This document shows positions 27,514 through 34,969 of a stretch of DNA of 64,000 bases, piece after piece. Source of the DNA: Selenomonadaceae bacterium (GTDB lineage Bacteria > Bacillota > Negativicutes > Selenomonadales > Selenomonadaceae); NCBI GenBank assembly GCA_017518105.1, contig JAFWWC010000007.1, positions 104,555-168,554 on the forward strand, in the 5' to 3' direction. The position numbers were made by a program, and so were the translations under genes. Numbering within the stretch: the first letter of the stretch is position 1; every line of letters begins with the position of its first letter. Below the pieces are notes generated by a model. That model saw only the letters and a program-made list of their open reading frames with translations, made no database searches and was not told where the DNA came from.

Positions 27514-28680
27514 ATGGCATTTGTATGGAATATCCCGACGAAGATTTTATTTGGCGCGGGCAAGCTCGGCGAACTGCACAAAGAGACGCCGCTTGGCAAG
27601 AAGGCTTTGATTGTCATATCAAACGGACGCTCGACGAAGAATAATGGCAGTCTCGATAAGTTGCAAGAGGAGCTGACGGCTTGGGGCGCGGAGTACGTCG
27701 TCTTCAACAAGATTGCGGCGAATCCGATTGAACCGACTGTGCAAGAGGGCGTCGACTTCGGGCGCGATAACGGCTGTGATTTCGTGGTAGGTTTAGGCGG
27801 AGGCTCGGTGCTCGACGCGGCTAAGGCGATTGCCTCGATGATTCCGCAAAAGGAAGGTCGCGTTTGGGATTACATTATGTTTGGCACGGGCGGCAAGAAG
27901 CCGTTGACGGAAAAAGCGTTGCCGTTCATAGCGATAACGACGAGTGCGGGTACCGGTTCGGAAGTCGACGTGGGCGCAGTCATCACCAACCCGACGACTA
28001 ACGAGAAAACTGCCTTCTTTGGAAGCTATCCAGTCTTGGCGATTGTCGACCCGCTATATATGCTGACTGTTCCCAAACATTTCACGGCGTATCAAGGCTT
28101 CGATGCCTTCTTCCACAATGCCGAAGGTTACATCTCCAACGCGTGCAACGAGGCGTCCGCGATGATTGAGCTTACGGCTATTGCAAAGCTCGCGAAGTAC
28201 TTGCCCCTTGCCGTTAATGACGGACAGAACCTTGAGGCTCGGACGCAGGTCGCCTTTGCAAATACTCTCGGCGGCATGTCAATGGACGTTTGCGTTTGCA
28301 CGGCGGAGCATTCGTTAGAACATGCCTTGAGCGCGTATCATCAGGAGTTGCCACACGGCGCGGGCTTGATTATGTTGTCGGTTGCTTACTTTAGTCACTT
28401 CGTGGAAAAGCACGCCTGCGACGACAAGTTCATAGACATGGCGCGGGCAATGGGCAAGGTCAATGCCGATAAGCCCGAAGACTTCATCGCGGCGTTAAAG
28501 GAAATGCAAGCGGCTTGCGGCGTCGATAACTTGAAGATGAGCGACTACGGCATAACGCCCGAAGAGTTCCCTAAGATGGTTCAAAATACCCGCGACGCTA
28601 TGGGCTTCCTCCTGCAGTTCGACCCGATTGCCTTAACCGATGAAGACATGCTAAACATCTACAAGAAGTCTTACCGCTGA
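27514..28680 (+). CDS. Iron-containing alcohol dehydrogenase
   Basis: A 388-residue group III (Fe-ADH) oxidoreductase. The NAD(P)-binding motif is GLGGGSVLDAAKAIA, and the ITTSAGTGSEVD loop is conserved. Metal ligands appear as Asp and His in GFDAFFHNAEGYIS and two His in AEHSLEHALSAYHQELPHG. It probably interconverts an alcohol and aldehyde in fermentative metabolism, butanol-dehydrogenase-like by appearance, with the substrate unproven. ATG 27514 is preferred over GTG 27505 because the latter is too close to the GGAGAG site. A strong terminator follows. Confidence 0.92.
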   Translation: MAFVWNIPTKILFGAGKLGELHKETPLGKKALIVISNGRSTKNNGSLDKLQEELTAWGAEYVVFNKIAANPIEPTVQEGVDFGRDNGCDFVVGLGGGSVLDAAKAIASMIPQKEGRVWDYIMFGTGGKKPLTEKALPFIAITTSAGTGSEVDVGAVITNPTTNEKTAFFGSYPVLAIVDPLYMLTVPKHFTAYQGFDAFFHNAEGYISNACNEASAMIELTAIAKLAKYLPLAVNDGQNLEARTQVAFANTLGGMSMDVCVCTAEHSLEHALSAYHQELPHGAGLIMLSVAYFSHFVEKHACDDKFIDMARAMGKVNADKPEDFIAALKEMQAACGVDNLKMSDYGITPEEFPKMVQNTRDAMGFLLQFDPIALTDEDMLNIYKKSYR

Positions 28681-28694
28681 TACTTAACGCCCAA

Positions 28695-28737
28695 TAAAAA
28701 AGCACTCACTCAATTTGAGCGGGTGCTGATTTTTTTA
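28695..28737. terminator. Rho-independent terminator
   Basis: The stem AGCACTCACTC/GAGCGGGTGCT (with G-U pairs) has a short AATTT loop, followed by T7; an A-run upstream lets it also serve the converging PH-domain gene. Confidence 0.85.
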
Positions 28738-28759
28738 TTTGTTGGGCGATGTCGAGACT

Positions 28760-29251
28760 TTAAGAATTTGTGTTTGTTGGCGGCTGATTAGGAAATTGAT
28801 ACCCAGGATTTTGATTCGGAATTTGTATGTTAATTTGACTGGCGTTTTCAACCGCTTGACTGACTGCTAAAACCATTTGATTAGGATTCGCCATACAGTT
28901 ATAACCGGCAATTCCGCCAAGTGCCGCTGAACTTATCGCAACTTCGCCAAAGCCAAAAATTCTTCCCCAAAAACCTTGATTAAAACTGATGTCTTGTATG
29001 TTTCTAAGCGGAACTCTTTTTATTTCTCGGCTGATTAAACCGAACCGAACATAAAACGCTTGATTCGTCAAAACCAACTGATCAAACCACCATCTTAAAC
29101 ACTGATAAGCACAATTAAAAGCAAGTGGTATTCCTACGATGAGACCAATCGTTAAAAGTCCAACAATAAAACCAATCACGTTAATCGCCAAAAAGAACCA
29201 ATGCTTACGGAAACGCAAAATTTCTTTTTCGTCATTGCCAAAAAAATCCAT
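28760..29251 (-). CDS. PH-domain (YdbS/YdbT-like) membrane protein
   Basis: A 163-residue protein with two adjacent membrane helices (WFFLAINVIGFIVGLLTIGL and a following one) and then a bacterial PH-like domain: DQLVLTNQAFYVRFGLISR, REIKRVPLRNIQDISF, GFGEVAISSAALGG. This is the bPH_2/DUF304 architecture. The C-terminus is rich in Pro, Asn and Gln. Its function is unknown; relatives are proposed to act at the membrane. AGGAGGTT lies upstream of the ATG. About 170 bases further upstream is a promoter whose spacer contains a poly-G tract, so expression may be phase-variable. Confidence 0.82.
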   Translation of the reverse strand: MDFFGNDEKEILRFRKHWFFLAINVIGFIVGLLTIGLIVGIPLAFNCAYQCLRWWFDQLVLTNQAFYVRFGLISREIKRVPLRNIQDISFNQGFWGRIFGFGEVAISSAALGGIAGYNCMANPNQMVLAVSQAVENASQINIQIPNQNPGYQFPNQPPTNTNS

Positions 29252-29319
29252 GATTTAACCTCCTAAGATTCATAACCTCGTTGACGGTCTTCCGCCAAAA
29301 ATAAGTTGAATGGCATCCT

Positions 29320-29368
29320 GTGCCTCACGCCGCCAGAGCGATTATCACCGCGATTAAAATTTTTTCAT
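29320..29368 (-). pseudogene. Broken leader of a small lipoprotein-like ORF
   Basis: On the minus strand an excellent GGAGGT site lies six bases before ATG 29368, but the ORF stops after four codons (MKKF). With one extra A in the A6 run after the ATG the frame reads MKKILIAVIIALAA and then a TGA where a lipobox cysteine (TGC or TGT) would fit, followed by GTG. It looks like the remains of a small lipoprotein gene, or a translated leader of the PH-domain transcript. Both readings are tentative. Confidence 0.35.
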
Positions 29369-29418
29369 CGAATGACCTCCATTCTTTCGTCTACAAAATT
29401 GACAATACTTTCCCGCCC

Positions 29419-29449
29419 ATTATCCCCCCCCCCAATGCCCTATTGTCAA
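29419..29449 (-). promoter_or_regulatory. Promoter with a poly-G spacer, candidate phase-variable
   Basis: On the minus strand a perfect -35 TTGACA (29449-29444) and a near-consensus -10 GATAAT (29424-29419) flank a spacer of 19 bases. Nine of those bases belong to a ten-base G homopolymer, whose tenth G is the first base of the -10. Loss of two Gs would give the optimal 17-base spacer. The layout is like the poly-G/C spacer promoters of Neisseria porA and fetA. The downstream gene is the PH-domain protein. Confidence 0.65.
29424..29433 (+). repeat. C10 homopolymer in promoter spacer
   Basis: Ten consecutive C on the plus strand in a region with no convincing gene. It occupies the spacer of the minus-strand promoter described at 29419-29449. 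Such tracts are prone to slipped-strand length change. Confidence 0.9.
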
Positions 29450-29483
29450 GCTTTACAAAAAAAGTTTTCGTACCTGTCAAGAC

Positions 29484-29512
29484 TTGTAATGAAAAATTTT
29501 TCGTGCTATTAT
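29484..29512 (+). promoter_or_regulatory. Promoter of the 6S-like RNA
   Basis: TTGTAA at 29484-29489 and TATTAT at 29507-29512 have a 17-base spacer. Transcription would begin near 29519, at the base of the predicted RNA. It is divergent from the poly-G promoter, with -35 elements 34 bases apart. Confidence 0.7.
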
Positions 29513-29518
29513 CTGCGC

Positions 29519-29755
29519 CGAAGAAGGAAACGTCTGGGGTGTGCGAGGACTCAGATAATGTCTAACCTACATTAAAATTAGGGAACCTGAATTGATTTCG
29601 GAAGATGGAAAATTGTCCGTGAGACAAGTAACAGAGACCGAGCTTAAGGAACCCACCTGCGAGTAAGCAGGTTTAGACATTCAGAGGAACCGGCACTTTG
29701 GAAGCCTTTTTCAGGAGAGGCCGCTGATTACAATCGGCGGTCTCTTCTTGCGTTT
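29519..29755 (+). ncRNA. ssrS: Structured small RNA, probably 6S RNA
   Basis: No protein is supported here, but a promoter lies directly upstream. Long-range pairing is visible: AATGTCTAACCT on the 5' side with AGGTTTAGACATT on the 3' side (one bulge). A small hairpin ACCTGC/GCAGGT lies on the 3' side of what would be the central bulge. Both are features of 6S RNAs, which bind sigma-70 RNA polymerase by mimicking an open promoter. The roughly 200-nt body ends in a strong GC hairpin at 29716-29745 (GAGGCCGCTGATT with AATCGGCGGTCTC). The family call rests on architecture only; a covariance search would settle it. Confidence 0.6.
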
Positions 29756-29795
29756 GCAAACGAAATTTTATAAACTAGCGGCGAGGTGAATTGAT

Positions 29796-30251
29796 ATGGC
29801 AGTAAAGATAGGAAGTACGGCAATGCCCGCGTCCCCGTTTGAAATGCTACGCGGCGTGAGTGAACACCCACGAGACAAGGAATTGAGTTTCGAGACGGAG
29901 CTAATGGAGCAACAATCCGAGGGCGTCTCTCATGAAGAAATGGAAGCGATGCTCAAAAAGATTGACGAACAAGCGACCCGACTCACCAAGACGCCGACTT
30001 ATGAGGAGCTTAAAGAGTACCGTACGCTGATAAAAAACTTTATCGGGGCGGCAGTCAGCAATATGTACGAGGTGCACACGTCCGCCGGCTGGGACAGAAT
30101 GGGTCGGCAACGCGTTTATACTACGGTGAGGAAAATCGACCGCAAGCTTGAGGATATGGCGGAGCGAATTCGGCTGGGGCAATCGGATCAGCTTGACGTA
30201 ATCGCCGCACATGACGCTATCCGCGGAATGCTCGTCGATATATTCATGTGA
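29796..30251 (+). CDS. yaaR: YaaR family protein (DUF327)
   Basis: A 151-residue helical protein of the YaaR family, recognised by LSFETELMEQQSEGVSHEEM, the central PTYEELKEYRTLIKNFIGAAV, and VYTTVRKIDRKLEDMAERI. The biochemical function is unknown. In Bacillus and relatives yaaR lies directly before holB, the same order seen here, and the overlap by one base with holB indicates coupling. GAGGTG precedes the ATG. Confidence 0.9.
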   Translation: MAVKIGSTAMPASPFEMLRGVSEHPRDKELSFETELMEQQSEGVSHEEMEAMLKKIDEQATRLTKTPTYEELKEYRTLIKNFIGAAVSNMYEVHTSAGWDRMGRQRVYTTVRKIDRKLEDMAERIRLGQSDQLDVIAAHDAIRGMLVDIFM

Positions 30252-31237
30252 TGATTGGCTGGAAAAATTTAATCGGACACGCCGCGACGATTGCTTATCT
30301 CAGGAAGAACATCGCCGAAGAAAAATTTCCGCACGCCGTGATATTTTCTGGCGCGGAGGGTATCGGCAAAAGGTTGGCGGCTGAAGTCTGCGCGGCGGCT
30401 CTGCTGTGTGAAAGCCCCGTTGACGGTTCCCCGTGCGGCGTCTGTGAAAGCTGTCATCTCGTGGCGGCGAGGACTCACCCGGATTTTTACGTTGTGGAGG
30501 CGGAGGAGACTAAGACCGCCCGCAATATCAAAATCGGGCAGATAAGAGACTTGCAAGCCGAAGTAGCATTGCGCCCGATAAACTCCGTGCGGCGCGTGGT
30601 GATAATCGACGGGGCGGAACTCATGAACAAGGCGGCGGCGAACTGTCTGCTTAAAACAATCGAGGAACCGCCGAGCCAAACGATATTTATCCTGCTGACG
30701 GCGAATCGAACGGGCTTGCTGATGACGATTCGTTCACGGTGTATGACGGTGCACTTTGACAAGCTCACGCCCAAGCAGATTGCTGAAGAGTTGATTAATC
30801 GCGGCGTCGACGTGCAAGAGGCGCAAAGGCTATCGGTGATTGCGGGCGGCAGTTTCGGACGTGCGTTAATGCTAAGGGATTCGGGCGGCGCAGAACTTCG
30901 CGAAGTGGCATTAGACACGCTAGAAAAGATTTCACGTGCGGAACTCACGAACGAAGACATTTTCAAGCAAGGGGCGTTAATGGCGGATTGGTCGCGGGAC
31001 AAATTCTCGGACTTCCTAACGCACGTACAAAAACTTTTGCGGGACATCTGCTTTGCCGAGGTTTTGGAGCCGCATAACCCAGACCTCGTGCCGCGCCTGA
31101 ACAAGATAAATCTTCCCGAACGAAAAATCTTTTTGATGATAGAGGCGGGCGCGAAAGTTCATCGGCGGCTGAAGTCGAACGCGAGCTTGCGACTGCTAGC
31201 CGAGGCATATCTTATGGAACTTAGGAACCTTCGCTGA
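30251..31237 (+). CDS. holB: DNA polymerase III subunit delta'
   Basis: A clamp-loader AAA+ subunit, about 328 residues. The modified Walker A loop is FSGAEGIGKRLAAEV, the zinc cluster is CESPVDGSPCGVCESCH, and the SRC motif lies in TIRSRCMTVHF. The segment RRVVIIDGAELMNKAAANCL matches the delta-prime family. It starts at ATG 30251 (or GTG 30248), overlapping the yaaR stop. smpB follows after a 75-base gap. Confidence 0.94.
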   Translation: MIGWKNLIGHAATIAYLRKNIAEEKFPHAVIFSGAEGIGKRLAAEVCAAALLCESPVDGSPCGVCESCHLVAARTHPDFYVVEAEETKTARNIKIGQIRDLQAEVALRPINSVRRVVIIDGAELMNKAAANCLLKTIEEPPSQTIFILLTANRTGLLMTIRSRCMTVHFDKLTPKQIAEELINRGVDVQEAQRLSVIAGGSFGRALMLRDSGGAELREVALDTLEKISRAELTNEDIFKQGALMADWSRDKFSDFLTHVQKLLRDICFAEVLEPHNPDLVPRLNKINLPERKIFLMIEAGAKVHRRLKSNASLRLLAEAYLMELRNLR

Positions 31238-31312
31238 CGGCGGAGGTTTTTATAAAGATTTAATTTGCAAAAGGACATTGCGGTTGTTATCATTGCGGCG
31301 GAGGTGGTCTAT

Positions 31313-31777
31313 ATGACGAAAGACGCGATAAAGGTTGCGTGCGAGAATCGGAAGGCACGCCACGATTATTTTATCCATGAGACTTTCGAGGCAGGCATTG
31401 AGCTTAAAGGGACGGAGGTCAAAAGCCTGCGGGCGGGCAAGGCGAACTTGCGCGACAGCTATGCCGAGGTCAAGGACGGTGAAATTTTCGTCGAGCACAT
31501 GCATATCAGCCCGTATGAGCAGGGAAATATCTTCAATCATGAGCCTTTGCGCCCGCGTCGATTGCTCCTGCATAAACGTGAGATTCTAAAGCTCTTCGGC
31601 AAGACACGCGAGAAAGGCTTTACGTTGGTTCCGCTCAAGATTTACTTCAAAAAGGGGCGGGCGAAGATGGAACTAGCCTTGGCGAGCGGCAAGCACAACT
31701 ACGATAAGCGCGACGCCTTGCACGAAAAATCCGCCCAACGTGACATCGAACGGGCAATGAAGGAGAGGTCAAGATGA
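31313..31777 (+). CDS. smpB: SmpB, tmRNA-binding protein
   Basis: A 154-residue partner of tmRNA in rescue of stalled ribosomes. Diagnostic segments are [49 protein letters not shown] and the basic tail [20 protein letters not shown] choose ATG 31313 ([15 protein letters not shown]) after GGAGGTGG; the upstream in-frame start adds 16 unrelated residues. The stop overlaps the ATG of the ChW protein by four bases. The tmRNA gene is not seen in the window. Confidence 0.96.
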   Translation: MTKDAIKVACENRKARHDYFIHETFEAGIELKGTEVKSLRAGKANLRDSYAEVKDGEIFVEHMHISPYEQGNIFNHEPLRPRRLLLHKREILKLFGKTREKGFTLVPLKIYFKKGRAKMELALASGKHNYDKRDALHEKSAQRDIERAMKERSR

Positions 31778-32370
31778 TTAAGAAAATTTTTGCCGCGGTA
31801 ATGATGATTGCCCTTATGGCTGTCACGCAGAACGCCTACGCCGCGCCAGAGATAAACTATCAAGTGCACGTCCAAGATATTGGCTGGATGCATCCCGTCG
31901 CCGAAGATCAAGTAGCTGGCACTGAAGGTAGAGGCAAACGCATTGAGGCGATAATTATAAATTGCTCCTCGCCTATCGAGTACAATGCGCACCTTCAAGA
32001 TTGGGGCTGGCAAGGCTGGGTTAGTCAGGGCTACATCGCCGGCACCGTGAACGAGGGACGCCGCCTTGAGGGAATCCGAATTCGTTTCGCTGATAGCACT
32101 GCGGACAGATACGACATCTATTATCGGGCTTATGTTCAAGATATTGGCTGGCAACGCTGGGTTAAAAACGGTCAAGTCGCCGGGACTGAAGGTCGGGGCA
32201 AACGCATGGAGGCTTTGCAAATCCGAATCGTGCGCAAAGATGAGAGTTTCGGCAATGACAGATACGACAGCGACCGCTACGGCAACGATAGGTATCACCA
32301 CGGCAGACACAGACATAGACGCGGCTACGATTACTACGATGATGATGACTACTACGGCTATTATCGGTAA
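31774..32370 (+). CDS. Secreted protein with three ChW repeats
   Basis: A 198-residue exported protein. A signal peptide ends near NAYAA (residue 24). Three clostridial hydrophobic-W repeats follow, each with a QDxGW core and a G(T/V)EGRxxRxEAIxI-type end: residues about 30-62, 70-105 and 120-155. The tail is very rich in Asp, Tyr, Arg and His ([19 protein letters not shown]). ChW repeats are thought to be surface-binding modules; no enzyme domain is present. It is translationally coupled to smpB, an odd pairing of a ribosome-rescue factor with an envelope protein. Confidence 0.88.
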   Translation: MIKKIFAAVMMIALMAVTQNAYAAPEINYQVHVQDIGWMHPVAEDQVAGTEGRGKRIEAIIINCSSPIEYNAHLQDWGWQGWVSQGYIAGTVNEGRRLEGIRIRFADSTADRYDIYYRAYVQDIGWQRWVKNGQVAGTEGRGKRMEALQIRIVRKDESFGNDRYDSDRYGNDRYHHGRHRHRRGYDYYDDDDYYGYYR

Positions 32371-32378
32371 GGATTAAC

Positions 32379-33947
32379 ATGAACATCTTAAAGACATATT
32401 CTAAAGCTTTAAAACTTTACAGAGCAAAAAATTACGACGAGGCATTGAAGATTTTAACCAAAGTCAAAGCCGCCGCCCCGCATTGGGATAAACCATTCTT
32501 GCTAGAGGTTTTCATAAGACGTGACAAAGGCGAGCGGGTTAAAACCTTGCCTATGCTAGAAAAGCTTCTGCCGCGTTTGAAATATTCTTCGCCAGAGGAT
32601 AAAGCTATGGCAGCGGAGGCGTTTAATTGCTTGGGTTCAGTGAACAGATTTATCGGACACAATGAAGAGGCGGTACGAGCCTTTTGTTTGTCGGCAAGTC
32701 TATCGCACAAAAACAATAATGCTTGCGACGAGATAAGCAACGCTCTGTTCACGGCAAGCAGTGCGGAAAATTTTTCTGCCGAAGACTTTCAAGCACTCTA
32801 CGCCGAGTACAAAAAATATCTGGCGGACATCGTGCCCTATCCGAAAAAGTTTTACGAGCATAAAAAGATTCGCGTGGGTTTCGTGTCTGCTAACTTTCAA
32901 TGGAGCGTCGTCATGTCGTGGAGTTGGTATTTCTTTAACGGCACGTTCGACGATAAAGCATTTGCGATTTATTGCTACTCAAATGTCAAGGAGCCTGACA
33001 ACGTCACGGAGCTTTTCCGCAAGGTCGTCAAAAATTGGCGGGATATCCACAACTTGACGGACGAGGCAGCGGCTAAGCTGATCCGCGACGATGAAATTGA
33101 CATTCTCTTTGACCTGGACGGGCACACACAAAACAATCGGCTGCGTGTGGCGGCGTATCGACCGGCTAGCGTGCAAATCTCCGGCGTGGGCTACATGAAC
33201 TCGACGGGGCTTGAGTGCTTTGATTACTTCCTGTCTGACGTTTACTGCGCTGGCGACGAAAATTATTTCACGGAGAAACTTATCGTCTTGCCGCATAGTC
33301 ATATCTGTTACGAGTCGCCGATTAAGATTGAGCCAGCCGCCACTCCGCCTTGCCTTAGAAATAATTTCGTGACGTTCGGGAGCTTTAACAACTTCGCAAA
33401 GGTCACTGATTCGATTCTAATTGCCTGGAAAAAAATTCTCGACGCCGTGCCCGATAGCCGCTTGCTCCTCAAGCATAAAATCTTCAGCAACGACGACGGG
33501 AGGGAATTCGTAAGCGAACGCATGAAAAGTTTTGGCTTCGACCTAGCGCGGGTGGAAATGCGCGGCTTCTCGGATCATCATTATCTCGTTGAATATGGAG
33601 ACATGGATATTGCCCTTGATACCTTCCCTTATACCGGCGGCGTGACGACCTGTGAGGCTTTATATATGGGAGTTCCCGTCGTTAGTTTGTACGGAGACAG
33701 GCACGGAACGCGCTTTGGGCTGAGTATTCTAAGTAACGTTGGGCTTGGTGAATTGGCTGTTGCCTCTTATGATGATTACGTCGGGCGGGCTGTCATACTT
33801 GCAAGTGATTGGGAGCTATTAGCTATCCTCCGAAAAAATTTGCGGGTGATGATGAAGAAATCTCCGCTCATGGATTCGGCAGGCTACATTCGCGAAGTCG
33901 AACAAGCCTTTATCAAAGTCCTAAACGAGGCGAGGCAAGCTGAATAA
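32379..33947 (+). CDS. SPINDLY/OGT-like glycosyltransferase (GT41), copy 1
   Basis: A 522-residue protein with a short helical TPR-like N-terminus (residues 1-130: YSKALKLYRAKNYDEALKIL) and a GT41-type catalytic region from about 165: KIRVGFVSANFQWSVVMSW, DILFDLDGHTQNNRL, RPASVQISGVGYMNSTGL, FGSFNNFAKVTDSIL, IALDTFPYTGGVTTCEALYMGVPVV. GT41 enzymes such as OGT and bacterial relatives glycosylate proteins, flagellin and adhesins among them, on Ser/Thr. A close paralogue lies on the opposite strand at 34970. A terminator follows. Confidence 0.88.
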   Translation: MNILKTYSKALKLYRAKNYDEALKILTKVKAAAPHWDKPFLLEVFIRRDKGERVKTLPMLEKLLPRLKYSSPEDKAMAAEAFNCLGSVNRFIGHNEEAVRAFCLSASLSHKNNNACDEISNALFTASSAENFSAEDFQALYAEYKKYLADIVPYPKKFYEHKKIRVGFVSANFQWSVVMSWSWYFFNGTFDDKAFAIYCYSNVKEPDNVTELFRKVVKNWRDIHNLTDEAAAKLIRDDEIDILFDLDGHTQNNRLRVAAYRPASVQISGVGYMNSTGLECFDYFLSDVYCAGDENYFTEKLIVLPHSHICYESPIKIEPAATPPCLRNNFVTFGSFNNFAKVTDSILIAWKKILDAVPDSRLLLKHKIFSNDDGREFVSERMKSFGFDLARVEMRGFSDHHYLVEYGDMDIALDTFPYTGGVTTCEALYMGVPVVSLYGDRHGTRFGLSILSNVGLGELAVASYDDYVGRAVILASDWELLAILRKNLRVMMKKSPLMDSAGYIREVEQAFIKVLNEARQAE

Positions 33948-33984
33948 AAAAATTAGCGGCTCGGAAGAGTCGCTTTTAATTTTG
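33948..33984 (+). terminator. Rho-independent terminator after GT41 copy 1
   Basis: The stem AGCGGCTC/GAGTCGCT with a GGAA loop is followed by TTTTAATTTT. Confidence 0.7.
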
Positions 33985-33985
33985 T

Positions 33986-34021
33986 CAGAAGTCGTAGCGA
34001 ACGCCCACGAACACCGCTAGA
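33986..34021 (-). pseudogene. Residual outer-membrane protein C-terminus
   Basis: Minus-strand codons read LAVFVGVRYDF and then TGA, with an in-frame stop upstream. This fits the C-terminal beta-signal of outer-membrane barrels (terminal Phe, Tyr at -3, hydrophobics at -5, -7 and -9). It may be the last strand of a deleted porin-type gene, left beside the CsgG-like gene. The fragment is only 11 codons, so chance is possible. Confidence 0.35.
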
Positions 34022-34027
34022 AATCAT

Positions 34028-34885
34028 TTAGAACAGTCCCTTGCTGAAAGGAATTCCCTTTGGCATGAAGTCCTTATCGCTCTTGCCCTTGATGATGACT
34101 TTATCAACGTACTTGTTCACGCGCTTGGCAATGAGTTTCGCCGAATCCTCGACCGACTCCATATAAGCCTGCGTCCACACATCGTCAAAACCTTTGCCTG
34201 GGCTGTGGTGCTTTATCGCCTTCCCAGTGAAATTGTTTTCCCAGACGACCTCGCCAGTCTCAACGCTGATGAATTGCATGTTGACGACGGTATTAAGGGC
34301 GGTGCGTTTCGTAACGTCCAAAAGACTGCCGAAGCCGAGCAAGCCTACGCCCGCGCCGACCCGCCGCAACGTCTTATCGCGATTGCTTGAACCGCTACCG
34401 CCCAATGAAAGCCCGCCGCCGACAATCCCAGTAATCAAGCCAATAGCTTTGTCTTCAACCTTTGTGGCTCCCAGGGCAAGCACTTCACAGCGAACGACAT
34501 AATCCACGCCGAAGTTCTTATAAAACGACTGCTCGAAGTCTTTAGCAACTGTGGAGGCTCGCGGCAACTCAACAGCGTCGAAAATCAGAATCTCTCCAAT
34601 GTTCTCAGCGATGTAGTTTTGTTCGATTAGGGTCTCTGCAGGAGTCTGTTCCTCGCCAGAAGTATTTGTATCGACGACCGTCACGAGGTTTTTCTCAATG
34701 AGCTTATCGTTCAAGAAGAGTTCCAAGCTCTGAGCCGTGCCGAGTTCTTTATGCCGGGAGCCGTCCTTGACCTCGACCGCGATTTTTATTCGGTCTTCCT
34801 CCGGCAAGCCCTCGTTCTTAGCCGATACCGCGCCTTGCATGACAAGCAACATCGCTAAGCAAAGCAGGAAAATTTTTCTTATCAT
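34028..34885 (-). CDS. CsgG-like secreted protein
   Basis: A 285-residue exported protein with a signal peptide MIRKIFLLCLAMLLVMQGAVSA. The mature part resembles CsgG/curli-assembly-type periplasmic proteins: an early NFLVTVVDTNT-like region (KNLVTVVDTNTSGEE), a glycine-rich stretch GLITGIVGGGLSLGGSGSSN, and the late beta segment NMQFISVETGEVVWENNFTG. There is no lipobox cysteine, unlike E. coli CsgG. A TATAAT -10 lies at 34911-34916 (minus strand) just behind the neighbouring terminator. The partner gene is unknown. Family assignment is moderate. Confidence 0.6.
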   Translation of the reverse strand: MIRKIFLLCLAMLLVMQGAVSAKNEGLPEEDRIKIAVEVKDGSRHKELGTAQSLELFLNDKLIEKNLVTVVDTNTSGEEQTPAETLIEQNYIAENIGEILIFDAVELPRASTVAKDFEQSFYKNFGVDYVVRCEVLALGATKVEDKAIGLITGIVGGGLSLGGSGSSNRDKTLRRVGAGVGLLGFGSLLDVTKRTALNTVVNMQFISVETGEVVWENNFTGKAIKHHSPGKGFDDVWTQAYMESVEDSAKLIAKRVNKYVDKVIIKGKSDKDFMPKGIPFSKGLF

Positions 34886-34929
34886 AATCTCGCCTCCGTT
34901 TTTTTCCGAAATTATACAACAGACACCGG

Positions 34930-34966
34930 CGAAAAAAAATCCCTCGACGATTGCTCGCAGGGAAAA
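34930..34966 (-). terminator. Rho-independent terminator after GT41 copy 2
   Basis: On the minus strand, CCCTGCGA/TCGTCGAGGG forms an imperfect hairpin followed by T8. Confidence 0.75.
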
Positions 34967-34969
34967 TTT

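Noticed and set aside
29306..29575. Two plus-strand ORFs of 80-90 codons
   Set aside because: They cross the poly-C tract and the RNA promoter, lack ribosome sites and have no recognisable domain.
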